A program made the translations under genes and the position numbers. From positions 1 through 12,387 of the forward strand of contig JADGJG010000795.1 of NCBI GenBank assembly GCA_027596195.1: a stretch of DNA of 12,387 nt. Direction: 5' to 3'. The notes beneath the pieces are model-generated. The model did not search any database. It was not told the origin of the DNA and was given only the letters and a program-made list of their open reading frames with translations. Origin of the DNA: Podochytrium sp. JEL0797 (taxonomy: Eukaryota > Chytridiomycota > Chytridiomycetes > Chytridiales > Chytriomycetaceae). Below, piece after piece: positions 1 through 6,534 of this stretch (within the stretch, counting starts at the first letter, position 1; every line of letters begins with the position of its first letter).

Positions 1-192
1 CAATTCAAAAAAAAAGAAGTCTTTTCGAAAAACAAAGAGACGTGCTCTACACGCGGCGATACACACCAAAGACACCGACACCACCCCAAAGCCCTGCAAC
101 AACAAGTCGGAGACTTCTCCAAGGAGCTGCGTGACGTCAAGTTGGAGCTCTCTCTCGTCAAGTCCGCTGTCATGTTCAAATGGCGAACGTGA
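1..192 (+). CDS. 3' end of an unidentified reading frame (partial, possible coiled coil)
   Basis: Frame 1 is open from the window edge to a TGA at 190-192. Its last part, from about base 95 to 180, reads like coding sequence: an LQQQVGDFSKELRDVKLELS stretch with hydrophobic residues at coiled-coil spacing and C/G-rich third positions like the genes around it. The first 90 bases are A-rich and His/Lys/Arg-rich in all frames, and frame 2 (very basic, KKKKSFRKTKRR) is an equally good reading there, so a frameshift inside the piece is possible. It overlaps the polymerase ATG at 180 by 13 bp. No function can be named. The product may be the tail of a gene that lost its end when the polymerase piece was joined here. 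Confidence 0.3.
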   Translation, partial: QFKKKEVFSKNKETCSTRGDTHQRHRHHPKALQQQVGDFSKELRDVKLELSLVKSAVMFKWRT

Positions 193-1370
193 CGTACGTC
201 CCCGTTGGATACTTGCTCACACGCGGTCAAACCATCAAGGTAACGTCGCAGATTTTGCGCAAGGCGCGTCAGATGGGGTATTTTGTTCCGCATACGAATT
301 TCAACGAGGATTCGTATGGCAGTACCCTCCGCACGTTCGATCCTGTGGCACAGTACGCCAAAGTCGGCGAGTATGTGCAAATCTTGTCTCCCGATATCAA
401 CCCATCCAACAAATTCAAGTCGAACGTCATGCATGCCAAAATCACCGATATTCGCGACGAAGGAACCATCTTGTCGCTCTCGTCCGCGACCGAATTGACG
501 AGTATTCATCGACGCGCGCGGATCGTGTTCAAGTGTGGGAAATGGTGCAATTCGAAACAAATCGGGCCTGAAACGGATGTAGCGGAGGAGGATGGTTTCA
601 CGGGTGCTTGCGTCCTCGAAGCGAAACCGGGTTTGATGGCCGAGAACGTGGCCGTCCTCGATTTTGCCTCGCTGTACCCGACCATCATCATGAGTCGCAA
701 CTTGTGTTACAGCACGTTCGTGATGGACGAACGGTTCGCCGATTGTCCCGGTGTTGAATACGAAACGATCGCATGGCACGACGAGGTCGAGTACACGCTG
801 AACCGGCCGTGCGAAACGGTGTTGCCGAGTGGGAAACGCGTGGGCGAAAAATGTGGCAAACCCGCGTTTTACCTGCACGAATCGAAGGCATCTTGTCGGA
901 TCCACGACCCGTTGAAAAAGGCACGCAGCGAAGACGAGAAACACCAAAAAAAACCCGTCGATTTCTCGTTCCGTATCGTTCAATCGCATCAAGGCGTTCT
1001 TCCTGCTCTGTTGGAAGATTTGTACAGTGAACGAAAACGCGTGAAACGCGAAATGAAGGTGGCCCACGATGCGGGGGATACGGTGCTCGCGGAGATTCTC
1101 GACAAGACCCAACTCGGCATCAAAGTGTCGTTGAATTCCGTGTATGGATTCCTCGGTCGGCGACAGGGGAATCTCGTGCTCAAAGAATTGGGTTCCATTG
1201 TGACGGCCGTAGGAAGGAAATTGATTGACGAGACGGTCCAGTTTTCCGAAACCGTGTTCCCGACCCTCATTGAACAACACGAGAAGGCCATGCACACTTT
1301 GCGGCCCGTCGATTTGAGTGGATGGAGTCATCAGGCAAAGGAAGATTTTTTGAGACGCACGAGACTATAA
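180..1370 (+). CDS. Truncated family B DNA polymerase (motifs A and B present, motif C absent)
   Basis: Family B polymerases replicate the genomes of giant viruses. Residues 1-37 match the segment just before the palm (MANVTYVP, LLTRGQ, LRKARQMGYFVP). Motif A is DFASLYPTIIM at 161-171, with the metal-binding Asp161. Motif B is KVSLNSVYGFLG at 315-326. Between A and B sit the usual FVQ..G.LP-like segment (267-277) and a Cys/His knuckle (C211, C225, C239, H242). Missing are the N-terminal and 3'-5' exonuclease domains, motif C (YGDTDS) and the thumb; viral enzymes of this family are roughly 900-1,700 residues, this is 396. Residues about 41-138, where relatives have a short linker, form an extra domain. 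After residue 360 the polymerase match stops and an unrelated 36-residue tail follows. The start is the first ATG of the frame and lies at the join to foreign sequence. Without motif C it should not polymerise alone: a gene remnant or one part of a split gene. Its end overlaps the convergent phosphatase gene by 40 bp. Confidence 0.8.
   Translation: MANVTYVPVGYLLTRGQTIKVTSQILRKARQMGYFVPHTNFNEDSYGSTLRTFDPVAQYAKVGEYVQILSPDINPSNKFKSNVMHAKITDIRDEGTILSLSSATELTSIHRRARIVFKCGKWCNSKQIGPETDVAEEDGFTGACVLEAKPGLMAENVAVLDFASLYPTIIMSRNLCYSTFVMDERFADCPGVEYETIAWHDEVEYTLNRPCETVLPSGKRVGEKCGKPAFYLHESKASCRIHDPLKKARSEDEKHQKKPVDFSFRIVQSHQGVLPALLEDLYSERKRVKREMKVAHDAGDTVLAEILDKTQLGIKVSLNSVYGFLGRRQGNLVLKELGSIVTAVGRKLIDETVQFSETVFPTLIEQHEKAMHTLRPVDLSGWSHQAKEDFLRRTRL
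291..318. repeat. 8-bp perfect inverted repeat at the edge of the polymerase insertion
   Basis: CATACGAA at 291-298 is repeated as TTCGTATG at 311-318 around a 12-base loop. It sits exactly where the polymerase similarity stops and the additional domain begins. It may be a scar of the insertion or chance; no matching copy was noticed at the other edge near 590. Confidence 0.45.
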
Positions 1371-1894
1371 TCGAAATTCAACGACCGACCGAAATGGAAC
1401 GCTTCTTTTCGCTTGGACAAGATTTTTTTACATGCTTCGAGGGGGGAAAGGTGTTTGTTTAACACGAAATAGGCGGCGAGAGCGGCACAACTGCGTTGGC
1501 GGCCCGCGTAACAATGAATAAATATATTTTTCTTTTCAAGATCCACTTGTTTGTAAATGAAATGCGCCGCAATCGGAAGATAATGAACCATTTTTTCAAG
1601 ATCTGTCTTTTTGAGCGAGTCGTCCACGGGGATCCGCATGTACTCGTATTTGGAGGCGAAATAATTGGGAAGGTCTTTGGTGCAGTTGAGAACGGCTTTA
1701 ATATCGTGTTTTTCCAACAACGCACGTGACCTGGCTCCTTCGAGATTTCCAACGTAAATATGCTTTGCGATCCGCGTGATGGCTTCCACTGGTTCGCTCT
1801 CGTCCTGGACCCGCATCATTTTGTTCAATGGACTCAAAGAACCCAGCTTCATGGCCATCCGTTTCGCTTCAAGGTTCAGATTCGTTGGATTCAT
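1331..1894 (-). CDS. Dual-specificity protein phosphatase (VH1-like)
   Basis: A 187-residue cysteine phosphatase that would remove phosphate from Tyr and Ser/Thr. The signature loop is HCYAGRQRS at 127-135: nucleophile Cys128, phosphate-binding Arg134 and the following Ser135. The general acid is Asp91 or Asp92 in IPVDD. The domain starts with ITRIAKHIYVGNLEGA (39-54) and ends with the family-typical FGRSLNFDYSL (168-178), so it looks complete and active. The frame opens further upstream with a TTG, but the ATG at 1894 is preferred because a shared promoter-like element ends right at it. It diverges from the basic-protein gene at 1948 with 53 bp between, and its 3' end overlaps the polymerase piece by 40 bp on the other strand. 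Viral relatives often sit in the virion or act on host signalling; which applies here is unknown. Confidence 0.9.
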   Translation of the reverse strand: MNPTNLNLEAKRMAMKLGSLSPLNKMMRVQDESEPVEAITRIAKHIYVGNLEGARSRALLEKHDIKAVLNCTKDLPNYFASKYEYMRIPVDDSLKKTDLEKMVHYLPIAAHFIYKQVDLEKKNIFIHCYAGRQRSCAALAAYFVLNKHLSPLEACKKILSKRKEAFHFGRSLNFDYSLVRLKKSSFA

Positions 1895-1920
1895 ACAATG
1901 AGTGTTAGAAATATTCTTTT
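1894..1920 (-). promoter_or_regulatory. Shared leader element before the phosphatase gene
   Basis: On the minus strand an A/T-rich run is followed by TTTCTAACACTCATTGTA, whose last base is the A of the ATG. The TCATTGTA octamer recurs exactly upstream of the genes starting at 6510 and 7503. Confidence 0.45.
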
Positions 1921-1940
1921 TTTCTAAAACCCATATTATA
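1914..1940 (+). promoter_or_regulatory. Shared leader element before the basic-protein gene
   Basis: A run of seven T, then CTAAAACCCATATTATA, ending 7 bp before the ATG at 1948. It has the same TTTC-spacer-YCAY-TA layout as seven other leaders and overlaps the phosphatase element in the 53-bp divergent gap. Confidence 0.4.
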
Positions 1941-1947
1941 GTTGTAG

Positions 1948-2784
1948 ATGCCACCAATTGCTGCCGATTATAAAGTGGGAGATGTTCGAATGGTCAACAA
2001 GCGCTGGAAGCGGGTCGTGATGGTCAACGGCGTCAAGAGATGGAAGCAGTGCAAGGATAGCGAATGCTCGGATGGTTGGCCCTACCGCAGCGGAACAAAG
2101 ACGGCCCGCAGATCCCAGCCCAGGAAGAAATCCACATCGCGACCCAAAATTTCTCATTACGATGACGAAAGTACGAGCGACTACTACGACGAAGATGAAA
2201 GTTACAACAGGAAAAAGAAGAAGGGTCCGAGAATGGACCCCAATAAGGCGTGCGACTACCAAGTCATTAAAGGGAGAAACGGGAAAATGTGGCAAGCCGT
2301 CCCCCAGAACGACGGTACGAATCGATGGATGTCGTGTGCGGGAGAATGTCAACCACGTGATCGCGTGAGAGACCGCAACTGTCCCGACAAGACGCCGGGA
2401 CAGGCGAGGCAGGCGGTGCAGGGGGCCAATCCAGCCATCGCCCAAATTGTTGCCCGTGTCCAGGGACAAGCAGCCGCTCCACAACAGCAGATCTTTGGAG
2501 TTGCAGTACCAAGGGGACGCGCGCAAATTGGCCCAGCGGACGTACCCGTAAGACCCATCGACCGAACCTACCCAACCGCCAGAGTCGCAACCTATGCAGG
2601 ACTGCGGGAAGGACCTGACTTCGGCGAGACGAACGACGATGGGGTTTGGAATCACCATACCGGGGGAGGGAAAAAGAGAGTCTCTGCTTCCCGTGCAGCA
2701 TTTTATCAGCGGATCGCGAACATGTGCAAAAAAAGAGTGAGCCCCAAAAAGAGATCCAAGAAGCGATCTACAAGGAAATGTTGA
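1948..2784 (+). CDS. Basic protein with a duplicated Trp/Cys motif, possible DNA-binding virion protein
   Basis: Function not recognised. The 278-residue product is strongly basic apart from an acidic patch (71-84). It carries two copies of a short motif: residues 19-40 (RW, VNG, KRWKQC, then EC) and 108-134 (KMW, NDG, NRWMSC, then EC). The shared pattern is a Trp, a turn with N-G or N-D-G, then RW..C...EC, suggesting a small paired fold or a Cys-based metal or disulphide site. The middle (150-215) is Ala/Gln/Pro/Arg-rich and probably disordered. The C terminus (260-278) is a Lys/Arg/Ser tail resembling histone-like or core-packaging proteins. It starts at the first ATG, 7 bp after a shared leader element. 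A role in DNA compaction inside the virion is inference from composition only. Confidence 0.75.
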   Translation: MPPIAADYKVGDVRMVNKRWKRVVMVNGVKRWKQCKDSECSDGWPYRSGTKTARRSQPRKKSTSRPKISHYDDESTSDYYDEDESYNRKKKKGPRMDPNKACDYQVIKGRNGKMWQAVPQNDGTNRWMSCAGECQPRDRVRDRNCPDKTPGQARQAVQGANPAIAQIVARVQGQAAAPQQQIFGVAVPRGRAQIGPADVPVRPIDRTYPTARVATYAGLREGPDFGETNDDGVWNHHTGGGKKRVSASRAAFYQRIANMCKKRVSPKKRSKKRSTRKC

Positions 2785-2790
2785 ATTTGT

Positions 2791-2818
2791 TTCTTTATTT
2801 TTTCAAAGCCTCACAGTA
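2791..2818 (+). promoter_or_regulatory. Shared leader element before the membrane-protein gene
   Basis: TTCTTTATTTTTTCAAAGCC followed by TCACAGTA, ending 17 bp before the ATG at 2836, with an A-run directly before the start. It begins 6 bp after the previous gene's stop. Confidence 0.4.
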
Positions 2819-2835
2819 CAGATTAATCAAAAAAA

Positions 2836-3459
2836 ATGGGTGATTTTTGGTACAACGATCCTTTCGTGTTACTCGGTGACCATGCCATCGATTTTTTTCC
2901 CAATAAAACGTATTCCTTGGCTGAAAATTTGAACGCGCTCGTGCGACTTGCCCTGTACATATCCATTGTACTGTACCGCTACTCCAAGAATCCACGTTGG
3001 TTCTTTGTGGTCTGTGTGGTGGCCGCCATTACGGTCATGGCGAACCAATCTCCTTCCTCCTCCTCCTCGGCGCGAGAAGAGGACTTTGAGAACGAGAACA
3101 CCAGCACCACTCCCCCCCTGACTTGTCGAAAACCGACCCTCAACAATCCATACATGAATGCGCCCTTGATTTCCGAAGGAGAGGCCGCCGCCGCCCCCTT
3201 GATGCCCGCCTGTCAAAACGAGGAAAACGCTGCGGACGATTTTTTCCAAAAGAATTTGTACATGGACGTGAGCGATGTGTTTCAGCGCATCAATTCAAAA
3301 CGGCAATTCTTTACTATGCCGTACACAACCGTGATCCCCGACCCGGATGGCGAATTCAAGCGATGGGTCTATGAAGGCGTGAATGGCCAATGCAAAACCG
3401 ATCCGTCGAAATGCATTCACGAAGATGTCCGTCAACAAACCCGAAACATTCAGACTTAA
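2836..3459 (+). CDS. Conserved giant-virus membrane protein (PTxNNPYMN motif)
   Basis: A 207-residue protein with the layout of a small family conserved across many giant viruses and of unknown function (probably the DUF5762 group, named from recall). An aromatic N terminus (FWYNDPFVLL, FFPNKTYSLAENLNALVRL) leads into two membrane helices at about 34-49 and 55-69. A Ser-rich and acidic linker (72-90) follows, then PTLNNPYMN at 100-108. A C-terminal conserved block reads RQFFTMPYTTVIPD (156-169) with GEFKRWVYE (172-180). In relatives the same block is followed by an FAxWLY-like segment, matching here. There is no signal peptide, so the helices themselves probably insert it in the inner virion membrane. 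Start is the first ATG after an A-run. The deubiquitinase gene follows 29 bp downstream on the same strand. Confidence 0.8.
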   Translation: MGDFWYNDPFVLLGDHAIDFFPNKTYSLAENLNALVRLALYISIVLYRYSKNPRWFFVVCVVAAITVMANQSPSSSSSAREEDFENENTSTTPPLTCRKPTLNNPYMNAPLISEGEAAAAPLMPACQNEENAADDFFQKNLYMDVSDVFQRINSKRQFFTMPYTTVIPDPDGEFKRWVYEGVNGQCKTDPSKCIHEDVRQQTRNIQT

Positions 3460-3488
3460 AGACATTTTTGGTAGAAATTCCAACCAAA

Positions 3489-4577
3489 ATGGCGATTGTC
3501 GTTTCGTGCACCAAAGGCCCACTGGGACTCGCGTCGAAATCAACGGGAACGATTGGACTCCTTTCGTCGTCCCCAAACCAGTGTTACTTGAATAGTGTGA
3601 TGATTTGTTTGCTGCATACGGCCGAATTAACCGACTACTTTCTCGGGGGCGGTCAACAACAACCCCAATTCAATCGCGAATCGGCCGTGTTTGGTATCTC
3701 GGTCAAAAATACCTTGTTCTCGGTCGCCACGACGTACAAGAATTTCGCCGCCACCATCTTTCAAGAATCGCGTTGCACCCCCGTGCACACGCAACCCTTT
3801 TACCGTCATTTCCTCAAATTTCTTCCGCAACAATACAGCAATCAGGGTCAACACGATGCCAACGAATTCCTTGTGGATTTCTTGAACTTGTTGGACCAAT
3901 CGTTATCGTATCGCGTTGCGTTGTCCGTCGCCGGAGAGATCCTCAACGAAAGTGATCAACTCATGAATTTGTTTTTCCGCCATCTGATCGATCAGATTTA
4001 TATCGATCAGAAAACTTCTCACATTCAATCCACTTTTTTGGTAACGCACGTGCGTCATTTGCAATGCCGATCTTGCTCGAAAGTGTACCCACCTCGTTTC
4101 GATTCAGGAAACTGTATCCAATTGCGGCTTCAGAACAACAACGACGACATTCGACTCACAGACTTGTTGCAACAACGGCCCACCGCGATTCCCGATTGGA
4201 CTTGTGATGGTTGCGCAACCAAAGGGTTCGGGATCGAGCGCGTCGATATGTACCATCTGCCCCCCATCCTGATTATGGCCTTGAATCGCAACATGTATGC
4301 TCAAAAAAACACGTGTCTCGTCGAATTCCCCGTCGCCGAAGAATTGGATATGACGCCGTACGTTTCGAGTGCCAAACAGGATCCCAATCATTACATTTAT
4401 TCGTTGTATGCAGTAATTTATCATCGCGGGGGCCGCGAATCGGGTCATTACTGGTCCGTCGTGAAATCGGCCACCCAGTGGTTCAAGTACGACGAGGCCA
4501 ACGTGGTGCCCGTGAGTCCCACGAGTTTGGTCGTCTCAGACGCGTGTATGCTTTTTTATCACCGAGTTTGCAAATAA
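3489..4577 (+). CDS. Ubiquitin-specific protease (USP/UCH, peptidase C19)
   Basis: A 362-residue cysteine protease that would cleave ubiquitin, or a ubiquitin-like tag, from proteins in the infected cell. The Cys box is NQCYLNSVMICLLH at 30-43 with nucleophile Cys32. The family's Q-x-DA-x-EF element is QHDANEFL (121-128). The fingers keep a zinc ribbon: C193-x2-C196 and C239-x2-C242. The His box is GHYWSV at 319-324 (His320), and Asp335 in WFKYDEANV is the third triad residue. All catalytic parts are present, so it should be active. The frame also has an ATG at 3390 inside the previous gene; the ATG at 3489 is preferred because it follows that gene's stop by 29 bp and the extra 33 residues show no family match. 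Its 3' end overlaps the convergent GT4 gene by 42 bp. It lacks the shared leader element. Confidence 0.92.
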   Translation: MAIVVSCTKGPLGLASKSTGTIGLLSSSPNQCYLNSVMICLLHTAELTDYFLGGGQQQPQFNRESAVFGISVKNTLFSVATTYKNFAATIFQESRCTPVHTQPFYRHFLKFLPQQYSNQGQHDANEFLVDFLNLLDQSLSYRVALSVAGEILNESDQLMNLFFRHLIDQIYIDQKTSHIQSTFLVTHVRHLQCRSCSKVYPPRFDSGNCIQLRLQNNNDDIRLTDLLQQRPTAIPDWTCDGCATKGFGIERVDMYHLPPILIMALNRNMYAQKNTCLVEFPVAEELDMTPYVSSAKQDPNHYIYSLYAVIYHRGGRESGHYWSVVKSATQWFKYDEANVVPVSPTSLVVSDACMLFYHRVCK

Positions 4578-5798
4578 AGAAAATAATTGTTTGGCCACCG
4601 CATTCCAGTTGTATTCCCGATGTACCCATTTATAAAATTCCTTTTCACAAGGAGTAACGCCGCCGTCGCGATTTGTTTCCACCGCAGCGAGGGCCTCGAG
4701 AAACGTTTTCATTAACGCATCCCCTTCCATTTGATTGACTTTCAACTGCGAAATTTCCACCACTTTGCTTTCAATATGGAAAACGAGCCCATCGTACGAA
4801 TCGCGTGCAGGTGGAATGAATTGCGTCGTGCTTCCCGTCTTTGGAACAATTACGGGCAACCCGCACGCCAACGATTCGAGGCAACACATGTTGAATCCTT
4901 CGGCCATGTACGGCGAAAAATACAAATCGGCCGCATTGTAGAGTCGTCGCATGTGTTCGAACGGAAGCGTTGCTTCGGTGAAAATGATATGGTTTTCCAA
5001 AAGACGCGTGAGATCGTCGCGCGCGATCGTTCCCGTGGTTAGGAGTTCATCAAAATATGATTCCAAAAATAATTTCGAATCGTATAAATCGCCCGTTCCC
5101 TTGAGCAACAATTTCACGTTGGTTTTTCCCATCTTCACAACCACCGCATTCAACGCTTGCAGAATGTAGAGGATCCCCTTGTTTTTGGTCATGGCCCCGA
5201 TATTCAGCAACAAAATGTCGGTCGGTTCAATCCCATACCTCGCGCGCGTTTGCTTTCTTTTGGAACGATCGTAATAAAAGAGATCGGTATCGACTCCATG
5301 CGGGATAATCGTTTGACGCGAACAAAATTCGTTCATCCCCAACGACGACCATTCGGACGGCGTGACAAACGAAATGTTTTGAAATTGGGTCAGATATTCC
5401 TGGATGTACGTGTTGGTAGGGGGCGTGTCTTTCGGGTACGCGACTCGAAAATACGTATGATCCAGTTTCGAGAATTCAGACGTGTAAAACACGTGCACGG
5501 GAAGATGCTGGTTTGACGGGGTCAACGAGATATCGTATGGAAATGTGATTCGATAAATCAAATCCACTTGATGCCGCGTTTCATCGTACACAATGAGGCG
5601 ATCCTTGTACTTTTCCAACAGCGAGGGAATCGTATCCCTTTTCGTTTCCCATTCGGGTCGATAGTACTCGCGTTCGCGGACATACAAAGACAGAGTATCC
5701 GATGAATAATTCTTGATCAAATGAACCAATTGGTTACAATTCACGATCGCGTACGAGTGCGGGATTCGCGTCCATCCTTCAATCAACACGTTGAGCAT
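4536..5798 (-). CDS. GT4-type glycosyltransferase (GT-B fold)
   Basis: A 420-residue enzyme that would transfer a sugar from an activated nucleotide donor with retention of configuration. The N-terminal acceptor half runs from MLNVLIEGW, and PHGVDTDLF (166-174) marks the hinge into the donor half. There NIGAMTKNKG (199-208) fits the usual start of the second Rossmann domain, LLLKGTGD (230-237) continues it, and the donor-site EX7E is E300-E308 (AEGFNMCCLESLACGLPVI). No signal peptide or membrane helix is evident, so it should act in the cytoplasm or virus factory. The ATG at 5798 is chosen over a GTG at 5819. The donor sugar cannot be told from sequence. Neighbouring fibre-like genes make virion glycans a plausible target. 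The last 42 bp overlap the deubiquitinase gene. Confidence 0.9.
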   Translation of the reverse strand: MLNVLIEGWTRIPHSYAIVNCNQLVHLIKNYSSDTLSLYVREREYYRPEWETKRDTIPSLLEKYKDRLIVYDETRHQVDLIYRITFPYDISLTPSNQHLPVHVFYTSEFSKLDHTYFRVAYPKDTPPTNTYIQEYLTQFQNISFVTPSEWSSLGMNEFCSRQTIIPHGVDTDLFYYDRSKRKQTRARYGIEPTDILLLNIGAMTKNKGILYILQALNAVVVKMGKTNVKLLLKGTGDLYDSKLFLESYFDELLTTGTIARDDLTRLLENHIIFTEATLPFEHMRRLYNAADLYFSPYMAEGFNMCCLESLACGLPVIVPKTGSTTQFIPPARDSYDGLVFHIESKVVEISQLKVNQMEGDALMKTFLEALAAVETNRDGGVTPCEKEFYKWVHREYNWNAVAKQLFSLFANSVIKKHTRV

Positions 5799-5827
5799 CT
5801 TATTTGGTTTCTCGCGCACGAAAAAAG

Positions 5828-5956
5828 ATCACGTGTTGAACGCAAAGCTTCAAAAATCACGTGTTGAACGCAAAGCTTCAAAAATCACGTGTTGAACGCA
5901 AAGCTTCAAAAATCACATGTTGAACGCAAAGCTTCAAAGATCACGTGTTGAACGCA
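5828..5956. repeat. Tandem 28-bp repeats (four copies plus a 17-bp partial copy), each with a hairpin
   Basis: Copies start at 5828, 5856, 5884 and 5912, with a partial copy at 5940-5956. The unit is ATCACGTGTTGAACGC followed by AAAGCTTCAAAA. Copies 1-3 are identical; copy 4 differs by CACATG for CACGTG and a final G. Each full unit can fold: TTGAA pairs with TTCAA, then GC with GC around an AAA loop, with one bulged C. The partial copy is the last coding bases plus stop codon of the fibre-like gene, so the array is an amplified gene 3' end. It lies just past that gene's stop and before the GT4 start, where a transcript-end signal would sit. Confidence 0.9.
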
Positions 5957-6510
5957 TTTACTGAATGCATGACGAGCGAAGCGCCCGACACCGCCGTACA
6001 GATCCCGTTCCCGGAAACGCGGTTCATGTCCCATTTCACAGAATACGATCCTCCCGTCAACGCGACAAGGGTAACAGAACTCACGTTGATAATGTCGGCT
6101 AATGCCGCAATCGTTTGGTTCGCTGTGAATACGGAGGGAGCCGTGGATCCGTTTAGGTACACGCGGTACCCGAACGCCGTATTGTTTGAACTCACGGAAA
6201 TATTTGCATTGATATGGATGAGGTATCGTCCTGCCGCAAACGTACCCGTAGTCACGTTCATGAGATTCGCAAACGTGGTCGAGTTGCTCGTCACGGAAGT
6301 TCCCATGGTCGTGCCGAAAAATGAGACTCCAAAAATGAGCGGCGTATAGGCATTGTTCTTGTTCAAGACGTTGACGCTGGTACAAAAGATATCGCGCACT
6401 CCCAACCCACCGAGACAAACGAGTGATCCCGATGTCGTGGAGGTGGTGGGTACCGTCGTGTCAGAGACGATGATGGGGGTTGAAAAATTGGTTGCATCGT
6501 ATATGCTCAT
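5941..6510 (-). CDS. Fibre-like virion protein with a C1q/TNF-like C-terminal domain
   Basis: A 189-residue Ser/Thr/Gly/Asn-rich protein without charged clusters, typical of secreted or surface structural proteins. Residues 19-38 (TVPTTSTTSGSLVCLGGLGV) match the T-T-G-S-L-x3-GG repeat of trimeric phage and viral fibres, and the same motif opens the gene at 11840. Residues about 85-188 (GTFAAGRYLIHINANISVS, then alternating strands) fit a compact beta jelly roll of the C1q/TNF sort, which usually trimerises. Several N-x-S/T sites are present. Start is the ATG one base after a shared leader element, which itself overlaps the stop of the upstream kinase-like gene. The stop codon is part of the tandem repeat at 5828-5956. 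The precise virion location is unknown. Confidence 0.65.
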   Translation of the reverse strand: MSIYDATNFSTPIIVSDTTVPTTSTTSGSLVCLGGLGVRDIFCTSVNVLNKNNAYTPLIFGVSFFGTTMGTSVTSNSTTFANLMNVTTGTFAAGRYLIHINANISVSSNNTAFGYRVYLNGSTAPSVFTANQTIAALADIINVSSVTLVALTGGSYSVKWDMNRVSGNGICTAVSGASLVMHSVNAFNT

Positions 6511-6511
6511 T

Positions 6512-6534
6512 TACAATGAGTTTTGAAAAAATCA
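6512..6534 (-). promoter_or_regulatory. Shared leader element before the fibre-like gene
   Basis: On the minus strand TGATTTTTTCAAAAC is followed by TCATTGTA, one base before the ATG at 6510. The TGA is the stop codon of the upstream gene, so leader and gene end overlap. Confidence 0.45.

Noticed and set aside
131..571. 146-codon plus-strand frame overlapping the polymerase start
   Set aside because: Ser/Arg-rich shadow of the polymerase frame, which has clear motifs and codon bias.
300..590. Intein in the polymerase
   Set aside because: No Cys/Ser at the left edge, no His-Asn before the right edge and no block B; inteins in viral polB usually sit at motif C, which is absent.
1936..2658. 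240-codon open frame on the minus strand
   Set aside because: It is fully antisense to the basic-protein gene and its product has no domain-like pattern; the plus frame has the duplicated motif, a good start and the leader element.
5828..5956. CRISPR-like array
   Set aside because: Repeats are directly adjacent with no spacers and no cas genes; it is a plain tandem repeat.
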